Origin: a virus
Strand: one strand, 5' to 3'
DNA: 53,713 nucleotides
Virus record (IMG/VR): IMGVR_UViG_3300036852_000233
Location: 1 to 53,713 of that record
The notes below the pieces were generated by a model, which saw only the letters and a list, made by a program, of their open reading frames with translations, was not told the DNA's origin and did no database searches. Positions 7,804-15,163 of this stretch are shown one piece after another. Position numbers and translations under genes: made by a program. Each line of letters begins with the position of its first letter. Positions within the stretch are counted from its first letter, which is position 1.

Positions 7804-8102
7804 GGGATGCCGCCGATGGGTTCCATGGCCCCGTCGGTGTAGTGGTGCCACTCGAGGATGTGATGACGGGCGAGGATGCATGGGTTGGGGTCGGTGAGGT
7901 GGCCGCAGCGGGCGGCATGACAGTTGAGGCACACGCAGACGACGTACCAGGGGTCGCCCTGCTGGAGTCCTGGTGGGGTGCGGTCCTCGAGGACCCATTC
8001 GTGGCTCGGGCAAACCATGACCTCAGCGTCGAACCCGTCGGCCAGCCGCAATCGGCATCGCTGATGCCAGAGTGACCGCGCAGGGTTGGGCATGCCGGTC
8101 AT
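7800..8102 (-). CDS. Cys/His-rich hypothetical protein, 100 aa
   Basis: ATG 8102 lies in an ATGA overlap. The C-terminal half has CVCLNCHAARCGH and then ARHHILEWHHY, a dense set of Cys and His that could form a zinc-stabilised HNH-like fold. The fit to HNH is weak and I do not assign it. Coupled to the methyltransferase gene. Confidence 0.65.
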   Translation of the reverse strand: MTGMPNPARSLWHQRCRLRLADGFDAEVMVCPSHEWVLEDRTPPGLQQGDPWYVVCVCLNCHAARCGHLTDPNPCILARHHILEWHHYTDGAMEPIGGIP

Positions 8103-8305
8103 GACCCTCCCCTGAGCGGTTCGCCAGCGGGGCACCAGCGGTCGCTGATGACGGTCTGGAACGGCTCGACGAGTGTCTGCTGCTTGTGGCGGACCGGCTT
8201 TCTGATCCCCGGGATGGGCCGGCCACGGTTGACGCGGGGCGCTCGGATGAGCCGGAACGCCACTTGCCGCCCGCAGGTATTGCAGGTCATCCGGTCGAGT
8301 TTCAT
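8099..8305 (-). CDS. Zinc-finger hypothetical protein, 68 aa
   Basis: ATG 8305. The protein opens MKLDRMTCNTCGRQ (CxxC) and has one more cysteine near the end (WCPAGEP). It is rich in Arg and Pro between them. Function unknown; overlapping junctions on both sides. Confidence 0.65.
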   Translation of the reverse strand: MKLDRMTCNTCGRQVAFRLIRAPRVNRGRPIPGIRKPVRHKQQTLVEPFQTVISDRWCPAGEPLRGGS

Positions 8306-8382
8306 CGGCGGACCGCCGTGATGGCGAGGGCGGCGACGTAGCCGCAGAGGAACCCGAACAGCCACCAGCCGAGGCCGCTCAC
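8302..8382 (-). CDS. 26-aa single-pass membrane peptide
   Basis: A GTGA overlap with the upstream gene starts this tiny frame; almost all of it is one hydrophobic segment (GWWLFGFLCGYVAALAITAV) closed by RR. Membrane micro-proteins of this size are common in actinophages. Supported only by coupling and composition. Confidence 0.4.
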   Translation of the reverse strand: MSGLGWWLFGFLCGYVAALAITAVRR

Positions 8383-8537
8383 CGGTCGCCCTCCCGCTGT
8401 GCCGGGCCTGGGCAAGCCTCGTCGTCTGGTGGCCATGTCTCGAAGCGTTGGCCGCAGTCCTTGCACCACCAGCGCCTGCTGTCGGGTAGCCAGGAGACTT
8501 GATGGCGGTAGCCTTCTCGCCACTGGTAGGTGGTCAC
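8379..8537 (-). CDS. Zinc-ribbon protein, paralogue of 19729-19917
   Basis: GTG 8537 overlaps the upstream stop. Residues share a pattern with the plus-strand gene at 19729-19917: W..GYRHQV, then WWCKDCGQRF..WP, then DDEACPGP. Two copies in different operons imply a conserved small domain. The CxxC plus a later Cys suggests zinc binding. Function unknown. Confidence 0.7.
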   Translation of the reverse strand: MTTYQWREGYRHQVSWLPDSRRWWCKDCGQRFETWPPDDEACPGPAQREGDR

Positions 8538-9352
8538 CGGTCGCCCTCCCGCTGTGCCGCCCGGTCGAGGGCGTGGATGGGGTCGTCGCGTTCCTTGCCG
8601 CATGTCCGGCCACCCTGGACGAAGAGCAGGCAGAGGTTGCTGCGCTGCTCGGCGACAAACGGATGGGTCGGCACATCCTCCACGGCGGTCAGCGCGTGCA
8701 ACCGCTGGACCTCGTGGAGGATGGCGTATCCTCTGGCGGGCCCGTCGACCTGTTCGATCACCTGCTGAATGTTGAACAGGGTGAGGCAGGCTTGGCTGCG
8801 GGTAGGGCCGATGGGTGACTCGTCAAGGAACTGCTGCACCTTGGCGACCTGCACCTCGAGGGCGGCGTGCCGGTCCCGGGTGGCCTGGAGCTGCTCCAGT
8901 AACTCACCGATGCGCCGCTCGGACTTCTGGGCCAGGGTTCGCCAGCCGTCGATATCCGAGCGGGCGGCCTGGAGCAGGACCGGGGCCGCGGTCTCCACTG
9001 CGATGCGGGCGACCTGGGCCCACGGGTCGGACAGGCCGATGGCTGGGTGCTGATCGCAGAGCGCCGTGGTGGCCGCCTGGATGGCCTGGTGAAGGTCGGT
9101 GGTGGTCTGCTCGACCGTGGGGTCGGCCTTCTCGAACTTGGTGCAGGTGCAGTCGGTCACGCGGCATGGACCGGTTATCGGCGTGTCCCACAAGATCATG
9201 TGGCTTCGTTCTCCGTGGCCACAGGTAATGCAGGCATCGACCGGTTCGGTTTGCACGTAGGCGGCGCAGGTACAACCGGGAATGGCGCAGGTGGAGGCAC
9301 CGGGGACATGCGTAGCCCGTTCGTGGCCGCAGGTGAGGCAGGCGTCAGCCAC
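8534..9352 (-). CDS. Protein with two Cys-rich repeats and coiled coil, 272 aa
   Basis: The start is taken as GTG 9352, overlapping the upstream stop. The N-terminus carries two related zinc modules (ACLTCGHERATH...CTCAAY and ACITCGHGERSH...CTCTKF). A long helical region follows, with coiled coil around LAQKSERRIGELLEQLQ. The C-terminus has CLLFVQGGRTCGKERDD. It may be a scaffold or DNA-bridging protein; no family recognised. Confidence 0.7.
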   Translation of the reverse strand: MADACLTCGHERATHVPGASTCAIPGCTCAAYVQTEPVDACITCGHGERSHMILWDTPITGPCRVTDCTCTKFEKADPTVEQTTTDLHQAIQAATTALCDQHPAIGLSDPWAQVARIAVETAAPVLLQAARSDIDGWRTLAQKSERRIGELLEQLQATRDRHAALEVQVAKVQQFLDESPIGPTRSQACLTLFNIQQVIEQVDGPARGYAILHEVQRLHALTAVEDVPTHPFVAEQRSNLCLLFVQGGRTCGKERDDPIHALDRAAQREGDR

Positions 9353-9563
9353 TGCGACCACGCTCGGAGGCCAGATACGTCCGGAGCAGGGTGAGATCCA
9401 GCCCGGCCATGTCATGGATGCCCCACACCAGCATGGGAATGATGGCGTCGGCGAACCGGTCGACTTCGGCGCGCAGGCGGTGAAGCTCCGCGGTGGAGGG
9501 GTCGTGGGTCCATACCAGCCGGCCGGCGTCTGTCCAGGTGACGGCGGCGGATCGTTCAGGCAT
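9345..9563 (-). CDS. Hypothetical 72-aa protein
   Basis: ATG 9563 is embedded in the end of the recombinase-like gene. A helical protein with DPSTAELHRLRAEVDRF followed by a hydrophobic AIIPMLVWGIHDMAG. Function unknown, but the overlap with the recombinase-like gene suggests they work together. Confidence 0.65.
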   Translation of the reverse strand: MPERSAAVTWTDAGRLVWTHDPSTAELHRLRAEVDRFADAIIPMLVWGIHDMAGLDLTLLRTYLASERGRSG

Positions 9564-10470
9564 CGGCCTCGTCACCTCCCACGGGTTCGTCCAGCGCGGG
9601 GGTCGTCGCGGACTCTTGGGACCCTTCCCCGTTCTCATCCCGTCGGTCTGCTCGCCCCGGGCTGGACGTCTGGTCGGCACCGGGGCGGGGGGAGTGCCCC
9701 GCTGCCGGCGTGTTGGCACCAGCCGGCCGGCCAGGGTCGCCGTCGTCACCGGCCGGCCGGCTGGAACCCTGCTCCCGCTCGATCGCGCGGCGGAGCTGAT
9801 TCAGCTGCCCCTTCGCGAGTGGACGGGTGTAGCCCTTCGACTCGAGCCAGGTGGCGACCCACTCCCGCAGGCCGCGCTGCTGGATGAGCTCGCCAAGGTC
9901 GGCGTGTGCGCGCTGCTGCTCCGCGAGGTCCTTCCATCCGGGCGCGACGCCCTTGCCACCGGAGACGGTCTCCCCGCGGGCCGCGGCGGCCTCCATCTCC
10001 TCGGCGGGAGTGGTGTCGTAGCCGGCGAGCTTCATGACGAACCCGAGCGGCATCCGCAGCGCCTTGGAGGACGCACGGGTCTGGCACATGCTGATGAGTT
10101 GGAACGCGGGGGCTTCCAGCCACTTGCGCTTCCCGCCGACTTCCTCGTTGCGCATGACGACCGCGTCGGCGCGGCCGACCAGCGCGCCGGCCAGGGTGCG
10201 GGCTTCGACGGTGGCGCCGTAGCCGGCATCGTCGCCGATCTCCCACGTGCGGACGGTGGTCGCGAACACCCCCAGCATGGTCCCGGCCAGCGTCCATCCT
10301 TCGAGGTAGACGTGTTCGGAGGCGCCGATGCGTTTGATGAGATTGCGTTCGCGAATGAGTGGGGCAATCACGTCGGCGATGGCGGTCGCTCTGGCGACGA
10401 TGGCGTGTGGGGTCGCGTCGCCGAACAGAGTCAACGTCTGCCGGTCGGGATTCAGGTCGAGGTCGCTCAT
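9556..10470 (-). CDS. Probable ssDNA-annealing/recombination protein
   Basis: 304 residues. The conserved half has HVYLEGWTLAGTMLGVF, VEARTLAGALVGRADA and then SMCQTRASSKALRMPLGFVM. This last block resembles the ...A.tkAl.RALr..G helix of Rad52/ERF-type annealing proteins, and similar proteins are widespread in actinophages and plasmids. The C-terminal 80 residues are low-complexity Pro/Gly/Asp. Partnered by inference with the Cas4-like exonuclease. The identity is a family-level guess. Confidence 0.5.
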   Translation of the reverse strand: MSDLDLNPDRQTLTLFGDATPHAIVARATAIADVIAPLIRERNLIKRIGASEHVYLEGWTLAGTMLGVFATTVRTWEIGDDAGYGATVEARTLAGALVGRADAVVMRNEEVGGKRKWLEAPAFQLISMCQTRASSKALRMPLGFVMKLAGYDTTPAEEMEAAAARGETVSGGKGVAPGWKDLAEQQRAHADLGELIQQRGLREWVATWLESKGYTRPLAKGQLNQLRRAIEREQGSSRPAGDDGDPGRPAGANTPAAGHSPRPGADQTSSPGRADRRDENGEGSQESATTPALDEPVGGDEADA

Positions 10471-10679
10471 GCATGAGCCCTTTCAAGTGCATCCAGCGTG
10501 CGGTCGTCGAACTCGATCAGTTCTGCGGCGGTGAAGGTCGGCAGCCGCCCAGCTCGACGGGCACGGGCCAGCTGGCCGACAATGCCCGGGGCTTGGATGC
10601 CGTGCTTGCGGCCGCCGCAGTCGGCGCAGCGGCACCGCTGCGGGTCGCTGGTGGAATGCTCGCAGCGAAGGTTATGCAT
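10467..10679 (-). CDS. Small Cys-rich protein, 70 aa
   Basis: ATG 10679 with AGGAG nine bases upstream. Cysteines at CEHS, CRCADCGG give a probable zinc site in the first third; the rest is helical (GIVGQLARARRAGRLP and TLDALERAHA). Ends overlapping the recombinase-like gene start. Confidence 0.7.
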   Translation of the reverse strand: MHNLRCEHSTSDPQRCRCADCGGRKHGIQAPGIVGQLARARRAGRLPTFTAAELIEFDDRTLDALERAHA

Positions 10680-10688
10680 CGGGTGCTC

Positions 10689-10925
10689 CTAGTTCATGTC
10701 GGGCCAGTAGCCGGCCGGCGGGTGCGCCAGCGCGGCATCTGTGGTGGTGGGGTCGTCGTCGGGGTCGTCGTGGAGAAGGTGATCGAACAGGTCGTCGGAG
10801 AGGTCCGCGGTCGCGCGTGCGAGGAATTCGGCGAGCAGGCGGATCTGGTGTCGCTGCCGCCGGTACATCCACAGCGCGCCGAGGAGGAACGCGCCGGCCA
10901 GCTGCGCCGCCAGGTCCCAGTTCAC
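10689..10925 (-). CDS. Membrane-anchored acidic protein, 78 aa
   Basis: GTG 10925 overlaps the upstream stop. One N-terminal membrane segment (about 5-20) is followed by RRQRHQIRLLAEF and a very acidic cytoplasmic or external tail (DDDPTTTDAAL). Function unknown. Confidence 0.65.
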   Translation of the reverse strand: MNWDLAAQLAGAFLLGALWMYRRQRHQIRLLAEFLARATADLSDDLFDHLLHDDPDDDPTTTDAALAHPPAGYWPDMN

Positions 10926-11041
10926 GACTGTGGCCTCCGTTCGGCGAGTAGGGTGATCTGCCGTTCATGCTCGAGGCAGTAGCGTGCGCCGGGGCTGAGC
11001 GGCCGTCCGCAGGTCCACTCGGTGAACGGTTCGCTGGTCAT
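10922..11041 (-). CDS. Zinc-finger protein, apparently missing its start
   Basis: From ATG 11041 the frame gives 39 residues ending ERRPQS. The same frame continues upstream without a stop and encodes CSYCQGTGIRTRKPRG then GECRATWWDM, a DnaJ-like CxxCxGxG zinc module. No usable start codon lies in that frame before it runs into the WhiB gene. A coupled ATG at 11157 is in a different frame (MTAVPPVRR...) and would need a one-base shift. The gene is probably about 78 residues with a frameshift in this sequence. Confidence 0.6.
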   Translation of the reverse strand: MTSEPFTEWTCGRPLSPGARYCLEHERQITLLAERRPQS

Positions 11042-11153
11042 GTCCCACCAAGTCGCGCGGCATTCCCCGTTCCCGCGTGGTTTGCGGGTGCGGATTCCGG
11101 TCCCCTGGCAGTAGGAGCAGACGGACCGGACCGGCGGACCGGCGGAACGGCGG

Positions 11154-11501
11154 TCATGCGGGCCTCCGAAGGTTCCGGCGGACCTTGTACCGCTCCTGGG
11201 GCAACATGCCGCCCCACACGCCGTGCACCTCGCCAGTGGCCAGCGCCCACGCCAAGCACTCGTGCAGTGCCGGACAGCGGGACTTGCACAGCTTCTTGGC
11301 GTGCTCCGCGTCCTTCAAGTCCAGGCCGAGCTCCCGGTCTGGCGCGAACCAGATGTTGGGGTCGTACTGCTCATGGTCCTGGCAGGGCAGCCCAGCGCCG
11401 AAGTCTGGGGCGGGCCTGCCGAGTGGCAGGTTGACACCGGGGGGGCGGTGGAGATTCCCGACCGGCTTGGCGAGGCCGGCGAGGCTGGTCGCGCGGGTCA
11501 T
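11154..11501 (-). CDS. whiB: WhiB-family Fe-S transcription regulator
   Basis: 115 residues from ATG 11501. The four cluster cysteines are visible: C40, then C72-x3-C76-x5-C82, followed by the family turn GVWGGM and a basic C-terminal tail (RYKVRRNLRR). WhiB proteins bind a 4Fe-4S cluster and act with sigma factors in Actinobacteria; phage copies can repress host whiB genes. This is the best single marker that the host is an actinobacterium. Confidence 0.92.
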   Translation of the reverse strand: MTRATSLAGLAKPVGNLHRPPGVNLPLGRPAPDFGAGLPCQDHEQYDPNIWFAPDRELGLDLKDAEHAKKLCKSRCPALHECLAWALATGEVHGVWGGMLPQERYKVRRNLRRPA

Positions 11502-11722
11502 GGCTCGCCATCCGTGGGGATGAATTCGACCCGGCCACCACAGTTCGGGCAGGGGTCGCGGACGGCTGCGGCAGGATCGAAGAAGAACCCTTCGCTGGGG
11601 CTGGTCCGAGGCCAACGTTCGCCTGTCCAGCCGCAGGGTGCACGGACGGTACGCATGTCGCACGGTTGCCCTATCCCCGGTGGGAGGACGGTCCGGCCGG
11701 CACAGCGAACATTGGCGCTCAT
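11498..11722 (-). CDS. Zinc-ribbon hypothetical protein, 74 aa
   Basis: ATG 11722 overlaps the upstream stop. Cysteines at residues 7, 21 and 30 and a final CPNCGG (48-52) give a zinc ribbon. It overlaps the WhiB start by four bases. Function unknown. Confidence 0.7.
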   Translation of the reverse strand: MSANVRCAGRTVLPPGIGQPCDMRTVRAPCGWTGERWPRTSPSEGFFFDPAAAVRDPCPNCGGRVEFIPTDGEP

Positions 11723-11958
11723 TGCGCACTGTCCAGCTCGACCTCGGCTGGTGGAACCCAGCCGCCGGAGATGGCGAGGGTGACGCCGCCCTCGAGGATG
11801 GCCAGCGCAGCCTCGTCGGTGGCCCATTCCTGGTCGGGGAGCTCAGCGAGCTGCTGGAGGGTCTGGCGGCTGGCGAACCGGCCGACGAACCGGCCCGTCC
11901 GGGGGTCGCGGCGACGATTGCCATACGGCGATGGCGCCTTCGGCGCTGTTGGTACCAT
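11719..11958 (-). CDS. Hypothetical 79-aa protein
   Basis: ATG 11958 (or GTG 11961). N-terminal RDPRTGRFVGRFASRQTL looks like a DNA-contacting basic arm; the rest is a small alpha/beta region (AALAILEGGVTLAISGG). No family recognised. Confidence 0.65.
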   Translation of the reverse strand: MVPTAPKAPSPYGNRRRDPRTGRFVGRFASRQTLQQLAELPDQEWATDEAALAILEGGVTLAISGGWVPPAEVELDSAQ

Positions 11959-11993
11959 CACTTGCCCCCCATGGCCTCGTCGGCGGCGGTCAT
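11958..11993 (-). CDS. Possible 11-aa micro-ORF
   Basis: ATG 11993 overlaps the stop of the upstream gene (ATGA) and its own TGA overlaps the next start. It may serve only to carry ribosomes across the junction between the two genes. Very weak on its own. Confidence 0.25.
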   Translation of the reverse strand: MTAADEAMGGK

Positions 11994-12349
11994 GAGGTCT
12001 CCTCGGAGAGCTTGGCGACGAGGTGGTCGTAGATGACGATGTCGCGCTCTTGATGCACGCAGGGCGCCAACCATCGGGTCGAGCAGTTGTGACCGCGGGT
12101 CGACTCGATGATCTTCCGGGCGGCGCGGAGTTCCTCCCGTACGGCACGCAGCTCGGCATGCTCGGCCTCATGTTTGGCTGCCTGTTCCGCGTATGCCTGC
12201 TCCCAGCGCGACACGGCTGTGATCGCGGTCTCACGGGCGTTCTGGCACTCCTCGAGTTCAAGGCGGAGCCGGTCGACCGCCTCGCGGAGCAGGGTCTCGT
12301 TGCGGGTGGGTGGCGGTGGCCCGCCAGCGTTCCCGAGCACATGCGGCAT
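11990..12349 (-). CDS. Coiled-coil hypothetical protein, 119 aa
   Basis: Residues 18-80 form a long charged helix (LLREAVDRLRLELEECQ, ELRAVREELRAARKIIEST). The block ELRAARKIIESTRG matches ELHAAREVIEATRG of the next gene, so the two are probably related. Function unknown. Confidence 0.7.
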   Translation of the reverse strand: MPHVLGNAGGPPPPTRNETLLREAVDRLRLELEECQNARETAITAVSRWEQAYAEQAAKHEAEHAELRAVREELRAARKIIESTRGHNCSTRWLAPCVHQERDIVIYDHLVAKLSEETS

Positions 12350-12579
12350 CAGCGGCTCGCCTCCCCGGTGACCTTGTCGTAGGCGATGACGGCCGTCGTG
12401 ACAGCGCGGATCACATCCGTCGACCCAGCAGCCTCGCCATCACGCAGCCAACCGCGGGTTGCCTCAATGACCTCCCGTGCGGCGTGCAACTCGGCGACCA
12501 CGGGTGGCACGTACTGGCGGACCCATCCATCAGGCGCGAAGGTCCCCACCATCTCTTCGAGCTTGTCGAGGTCGATCAT
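12349..12579 (-). CDS. Hypothetical 76-aa protein related to its neighbour
   Basis: ATG 12579. It shares an AARE/KxIExTRG helix with the protein encoded at 11990-12349, suggesting duplication. C-terminal segment VIRAVTTAVIAYDKVTGEAS. Function unknown. Confidence 0.7.
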   Translation of the reverse strand: MIDLDKLEEMVGTFAPDGWVRQYVPPVVAELHAAREVIEATRGWLRDGEAAGSTDVIRAVTTAVIAYDKVTGEASR

Positions 12580-12887
12580 TCGGCGACCTCCTGGTGGAGC
12601 AGATCGGCAAGGCGCTGGTTAGCCCGCTCGATCATGGCGAGCCGCTCCGGTGTCTCGTCCTCGCGGTAGCAATCCACGTAGAGGCGATAACGATCGAACT
12701 CGGGTGGGTTGACGTAGCACGTGCGGAACTTGCCGCCGAAGCCGAGCGCGCCCTGGAAGCGGTACTCGATGCCACCGTCACCACGGCGGATGTCATGGCG
12801 CAGGAGCGTCCGGAACATCTCGCGGCCGTCCTCTCGGGCGCCGCACTCCTCAACGAGGATCGTGTAGGCCGCGTCCAAATCAAGCAT
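12576..12887 (-). CDS. Hypothetical 103-aa protein
   Basis: ATG 12887 with AGGAGG seven bases upstream. A mixed alpha/beta protein with many aromatics (FRTCYVNPPEFDRYRLYVDC) and a terminal helix ending LLHQEVAE. The codons for HQEV contain the ribosome site for the next gene. Function unknown. Confidence 0.75.
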   Translation of the reverse strand: MLDLDAAYTILVEECGAREDGREMFRTLLRHDIRRGDGGIEYRFQGALGFGGKFRTCYVNPPEFDRYRLYVDCYREDETPERLAMIERANQRLADLLHQEVAE

Positions 12888-13074
12888 CGGTGACCTCCTG
12901 GTGGAGCAGATCCTGCCGACACGAGTCCAGGTCGCGGGTGAGTTCGTCCGCCAGCCGCCGGTACTTCTCCCGCAACTGGCGGGGCAACTGGGGGTCATCG
13001 CACATGGCGACCCTGCGGAGCCACCGGGCGGGGATGATCAGGTCACGATGGGTGACCCGGGTCGCGGAGGTCAT
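12880..13074 (-). CDS. Hypothetical 64-aa helical protein
   Basis: ATG 13074 overlaps the upstream stop. Mostly charged helix (LREKYRRLADELTRDLDS). Ends LLHQEVTDA; the CAGGAGGT in these codons is the Shine-Dalgarno site of the following gene. Function unknown. Confidence 0.7.
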   Translation of the reverse strand: MTSATRVTHRDLIIPARWLRRVAMCDDPQLPRQLREKYRRLADELTRDLDSCRQDLLHQEVTDA

Positions 13075-13301
13075 GAGGATTCCTCCCCGGGGTCGCTGTT
13101 CATCTCCAGTTCGGCGGCGGTCATCGCTCGGTGATGCGCGCGTATCGTCTCCAGCGTCTTTAGCCGTTTGCGTGCTCTCCAGGTCTGATAGACCCGCTGT
13201 TGTGTGGGCCGACTTACCCGTGCCCAGTGCACCGGGCAGGCGAGCTTGTCCATGGCGACCTCGACCTCGCACCCATCCGCCGGGCAGACATGTGTCGCCA
13301 T
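13071..13301 (-). CDS. Small basic Cys protein, 76 aa
   Basis: ATG 13301 in an overlap. Three cysteines (residues 6, 11, 22) plus His25 (CPVHW) suggest a zinc site; the rest is a basic helix (RVYQTWRARKRLKTLETI). Possible nucleic-acid binder. Confidence 0.7.
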   Translation of the reverse strand: MATHVCPADGCEVEVAMDKLACPVHWARVSRPTQQRVYQTWRARKRLKTLETIRAHHRAMTAAELEMNSDPGEESS

Positions 13302-13501
13302 CAGCGCACCTCCGCGGCGTGGAGGCGACGATGGGTGACCACCGCGGCGACCGCGGCGGCCAGGTCGTTGCGGATCTGGTGACGGTCCCCGCTTGGGATG
13401 AGGTCGCCGAGGAGGCACAGCCGCAGCAGCGCGTCGTCGATGCGGGCCATGGCGATGTCGAGTTCGACGGTGCTCGGCAGCGGCGGCGCGGCGACGGTCA
13501 T
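13301..13501 (-). CDS. Hypothetical 66-aa protein
   Basis: ATG 13501 shares a TGATG junction with the HTH gene upstream. Two helices separated by a short loop (LDIAMARIDDALLRLCLLGD and RNDLAAAVAAVVTHRRL). Function unknown. Confidence 0.65.
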   Translation of the reverse strand: MTVAAPPLPSTVELDIAMARIDDALLRLCLLGDLIPSGDRHQIRNDLAAAVAAVVTHRRLHAAEVR

Positions 13502-13743
13502 CACGCACCCACCTCTTCGCCGGTGCGTTCGTTGCGGGCCACCATCAACCCCCGGACTGCGGACTCGGGGATCCGGCGGTGTCCGCCGGGGGTGTGGATG
13601 CTGGGGATCTTGCCGGCCTTGCACCAGGCGAGCACCGCGCGGGGTGACACGTTCAGCTGGTGGGCGACCTCGCTGGGCTTCAGCAGGCGCTCCTGGTCGC
13701 CTACCTCCGGGGGGCGTCGCCAGGGACGCTGGGTCTGTGTCAT
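13501..13743 (-). CDS. BldC/MerR-like HTH protein, excisionase candidate
   Basis: ATG 13743 has AGGAGG seven bases upstream, so the upstream GTG is not needed; 80 residues. LKPSEVAHQLNVSPRAVLAW is a helix-turn-helix, and IHTPGGHRRIPESAV is the wing seen in BldC, excisionases and MerR proteins. It may act as recombination directionality factor for the integrase, or as a regulator. A second protein of this type is at 48300-48476. Confidence 0.8.
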   Translation of the reverse strand: MTQTQRPWRRPPEVGDQERLLKPSEVAHQLNVSPRAVLAWCKAGKIPSIHTPGGHRRIPESAVRGLMVARNERTGEEVGA

Positions 13744-13807
13744 ATACTGTCCTCCTGGGGTTCCAGTTGGCGCCGCCGGTCTCTCCACAGGCTCGGCGGC
13801 GTCGGCG

Positions 13808-13867
13808 TTAGTGGCCGTTGGCGTTGCTTCGGTCGTGGCGCATGTAGACCAGATAGCTCACCGGCAT
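13808..13867 (-). CDS. Possible 19-aa micro-protein
   Basis: ATG 13867 overlaps the upstream stop in TGATG. A short frame (MPVSYLVYMRHDRSNANGH) with no further evidence. The 64 bases between it and the HTH gene look empty apart from that gene's ribosome site. Confidence 0.3.
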   Translation of the reverse strand: MPVSYLVYMRHDRSNANGH

Positions 13868-14022
13868 CACCCCCCGGTCTTGCGGTAGGTGGTGGGGTCG
13901 CCGACCCGGTAGGGCGGCGTCGGCGGGGTTGGGCGGTGGCCGGCGCGGATGAACCGGCCGACCCCGACCGCCAGCAGCAGCGAGCCGGCCAGGTAGCCGA
14001 CGACGATCAGCGCGACGGTCAT
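13867..14022 (-). CDS. Single-pass membrane protein, 51 aa
   Basis: ATG 14022 in a TGATG overlap. The first 20 residues form one hydrophobic helix (VALIVVGYLAGSLLLAVGVG), followed by a Pro/Thr-rich tail. Function unknown. Confidence 0.65.
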   Translation of the reverse strand: MTVALIVVGYLAGSLLLAVGVGRFIRAGHRPTPPTPPYRVGDPTTYRKTGG

Positions 14023-14285
14023 CACGCCCATCCCTGCAACTGGACCGGCGGGTCGCCACCGCGGGCATGCCGGACCACGTCATGCAGGTCCGGTGGGGTG
14101 TGGTCCTGGCGAGGCGGCTTCGGCAGGTACGGGGCGAGGTCCTCGTCGAGGAAGCTCTGGAACTTGTAGAAGCTGTGCTCCAGGTTCGAGCGCATGCGCT
14201 CGTCGGGGACTTCCATGATCTCCCGGTAAAGCTGGGCGCGTTTCTTGATGGTCGCCTCGCCGAGCAGCGGGTCAACGTGGTACAT
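14022..14285 (-). CDS. Hypothetical 87-aa protein
   Basis: ATG 14285 with GGAGACGCC upstream. Helical N-terminal two thirds (EATIKKRAQLYREIMEVPDE and NLEHSFYKFQSFLDEDL), loose C-terminus. Function unknown. Confidence 0.75.
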   Translation of the reverse strand: MYHVDPLLGEATIKKRAQLYREIMEVPDERMRSNLEHSFYKFQSFLDEDLAPYLPKPPRQDHTPPDLHDVVRHARGGDPPVQLQGWA

Positions 14286-14303
14286 GGCGTCTCCGTTCGT
14301 CGT

Positions 14304-14552
14304 TCACCAGAACAGGCCCTTTCCCCCACCCGGGTCGTCCCGGTCCTGGTCGCTGGTCCACCCCTCAGCGTCGAACCCGTAATGCTGCTTGGCGTAGTGG
14401 CGGGTCTGCTGCTCGCGGGCTTCCCGCATGGTCGTGGCGGGCCGGCCCTGGTGGTCCCCCTCGGGACAGCTGGACTGGAACGGCTTGAGGTTGTCGCCGG
14501 TCTGGTTGACGTCGACGTTGGTGGGGACCTGGAAGAAGTCGGTGAGTCTCAT
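14304..14552 (-). CDS. Hypothetical 82-aa protein
   Basis: ATG 14552 overlaps the preceding stop. Polar protein with a REAREQQTRHYAKQHYGFD helix and an acidic, glycine-rich end. No family recognised. Confidence 0.7.
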   Translation of the reverse strand: MRLTDFFQVPTNVDVNQTGDNLKPFQSSCPEGDHQGRPATTMREAREQQTRHYAKQHYGFDAEGWTSDQDRDDPGGGKGLFW

Positions 14553-14710
14553 AGCGCGCCGCCGCCGGTCTGGATGGTGGTGGCGTGCTGGCCGAGGAAC
14601 CGCATCCACATGTCGGCGGTGGAACCCAGGGCGGGCGGGCTGAGTGTTCGAGGCGGAGGTGCAACGACCCCCCGACCAAGAAGGGCGCGGTCGTTACCGA
14701 TTCCCGCCAC
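14549..14710 (-). CDS. Hypothetical 53-aa protein
   Basis: GTG 14710 lies inside the end of the upstream gene. The middle is proline-rich; the end reads MWMRFLGQHATTIQTGGGAL. Coupling supports it; if translated from ATG 14608 instead it would be only 19 residues. Confidence 0.5.
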   Translation of the reverse strand: MAGIGNDRALLGRGVVAPPPRTLSPPALGSTADMWMRFLGQHATTIQTGGGAL

Positions 14711-14987
14711 CTCCGCCCGTACCGGCGGTGACGCTGGATGCAGCAGCGTCGGGGGTCACGGCCGCCCTGAACATTGGGGTCATACGGTCGGTGGGATTGG
14801 GCACCCAGGGGTCGGGTTCGCCCGGGGGGGGCGGCTCCCCGGGCGGCGACCAGGGGTCGTCCGGCTGGTCGCCGTTCGGGCCGGTGTCGGATGCCGGGGC
14901 GGGCTCCATCACCCGTCCGGGAGCGCGACGGCCCGCGCTCGGACCGGTGGGTGCTGTCCCCAGACTGGAGCCCGCCCCGGGGGTCAT
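14694..14987 (-). CDS. Pro/Gly-rich low-complexity protein, 97 aa
   Basis: ATG 14987 overlaps the upstream stop. The protein is dominated by Pro, Gly, Asp and Ser (DDPWSPPGEPPPPGEPDPW) and probably disordered. Function unknown. Confidence 0.6.
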   Translation of the reverse strand: MTPGAGSSLGTAPTGPSAGRRAPGRVMEPAPASDTGPNGDQPDDPWSPPGEPPPPGEPDPWVPNPTDRMTPMFRAAVTPDAAASSVTAGTGGGGGNR

Positions 14988-15163
14988 GCGGACCTCCTCG
15001 ACGACTTGGACCGTGCGAGGCGACGCAGGATCATCGCGGCCTCAAGTTCGGTGGTCTCGTCGATGAGGACCGCAGCGATCGCGCTTTTGATGGCGCCGGT
15101 GCGGACGCCCGCGTCGAGGGCGTCGCGGATGGCGCGGTAGAGGTCAACGGTGTCGTCGGTCAT
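14984..15163 (-). CDS. Small helical protein, 59 aa
   Basis: ATG 15163 with GGAGATCCC upstream. Two amphipathic helices (VDLYRAIRDALDAGVRTGAI and ELEAAMILRRLARSKSS). Overlaps both neighbours. Function unknown. Confidence 0.7.
   Translation of the reverse strand: MTDDTVDLYRAIRDALDAGVRTGAIKSAIAAVLIDETTELEAAMILRRLARSKSSRRSA

Noticed and set aside
9493-10476. 327-residue plus-strand open frame
   Set aside because: Antisense of the recombinase-like gene; no ribosome site and no recognisable domain.
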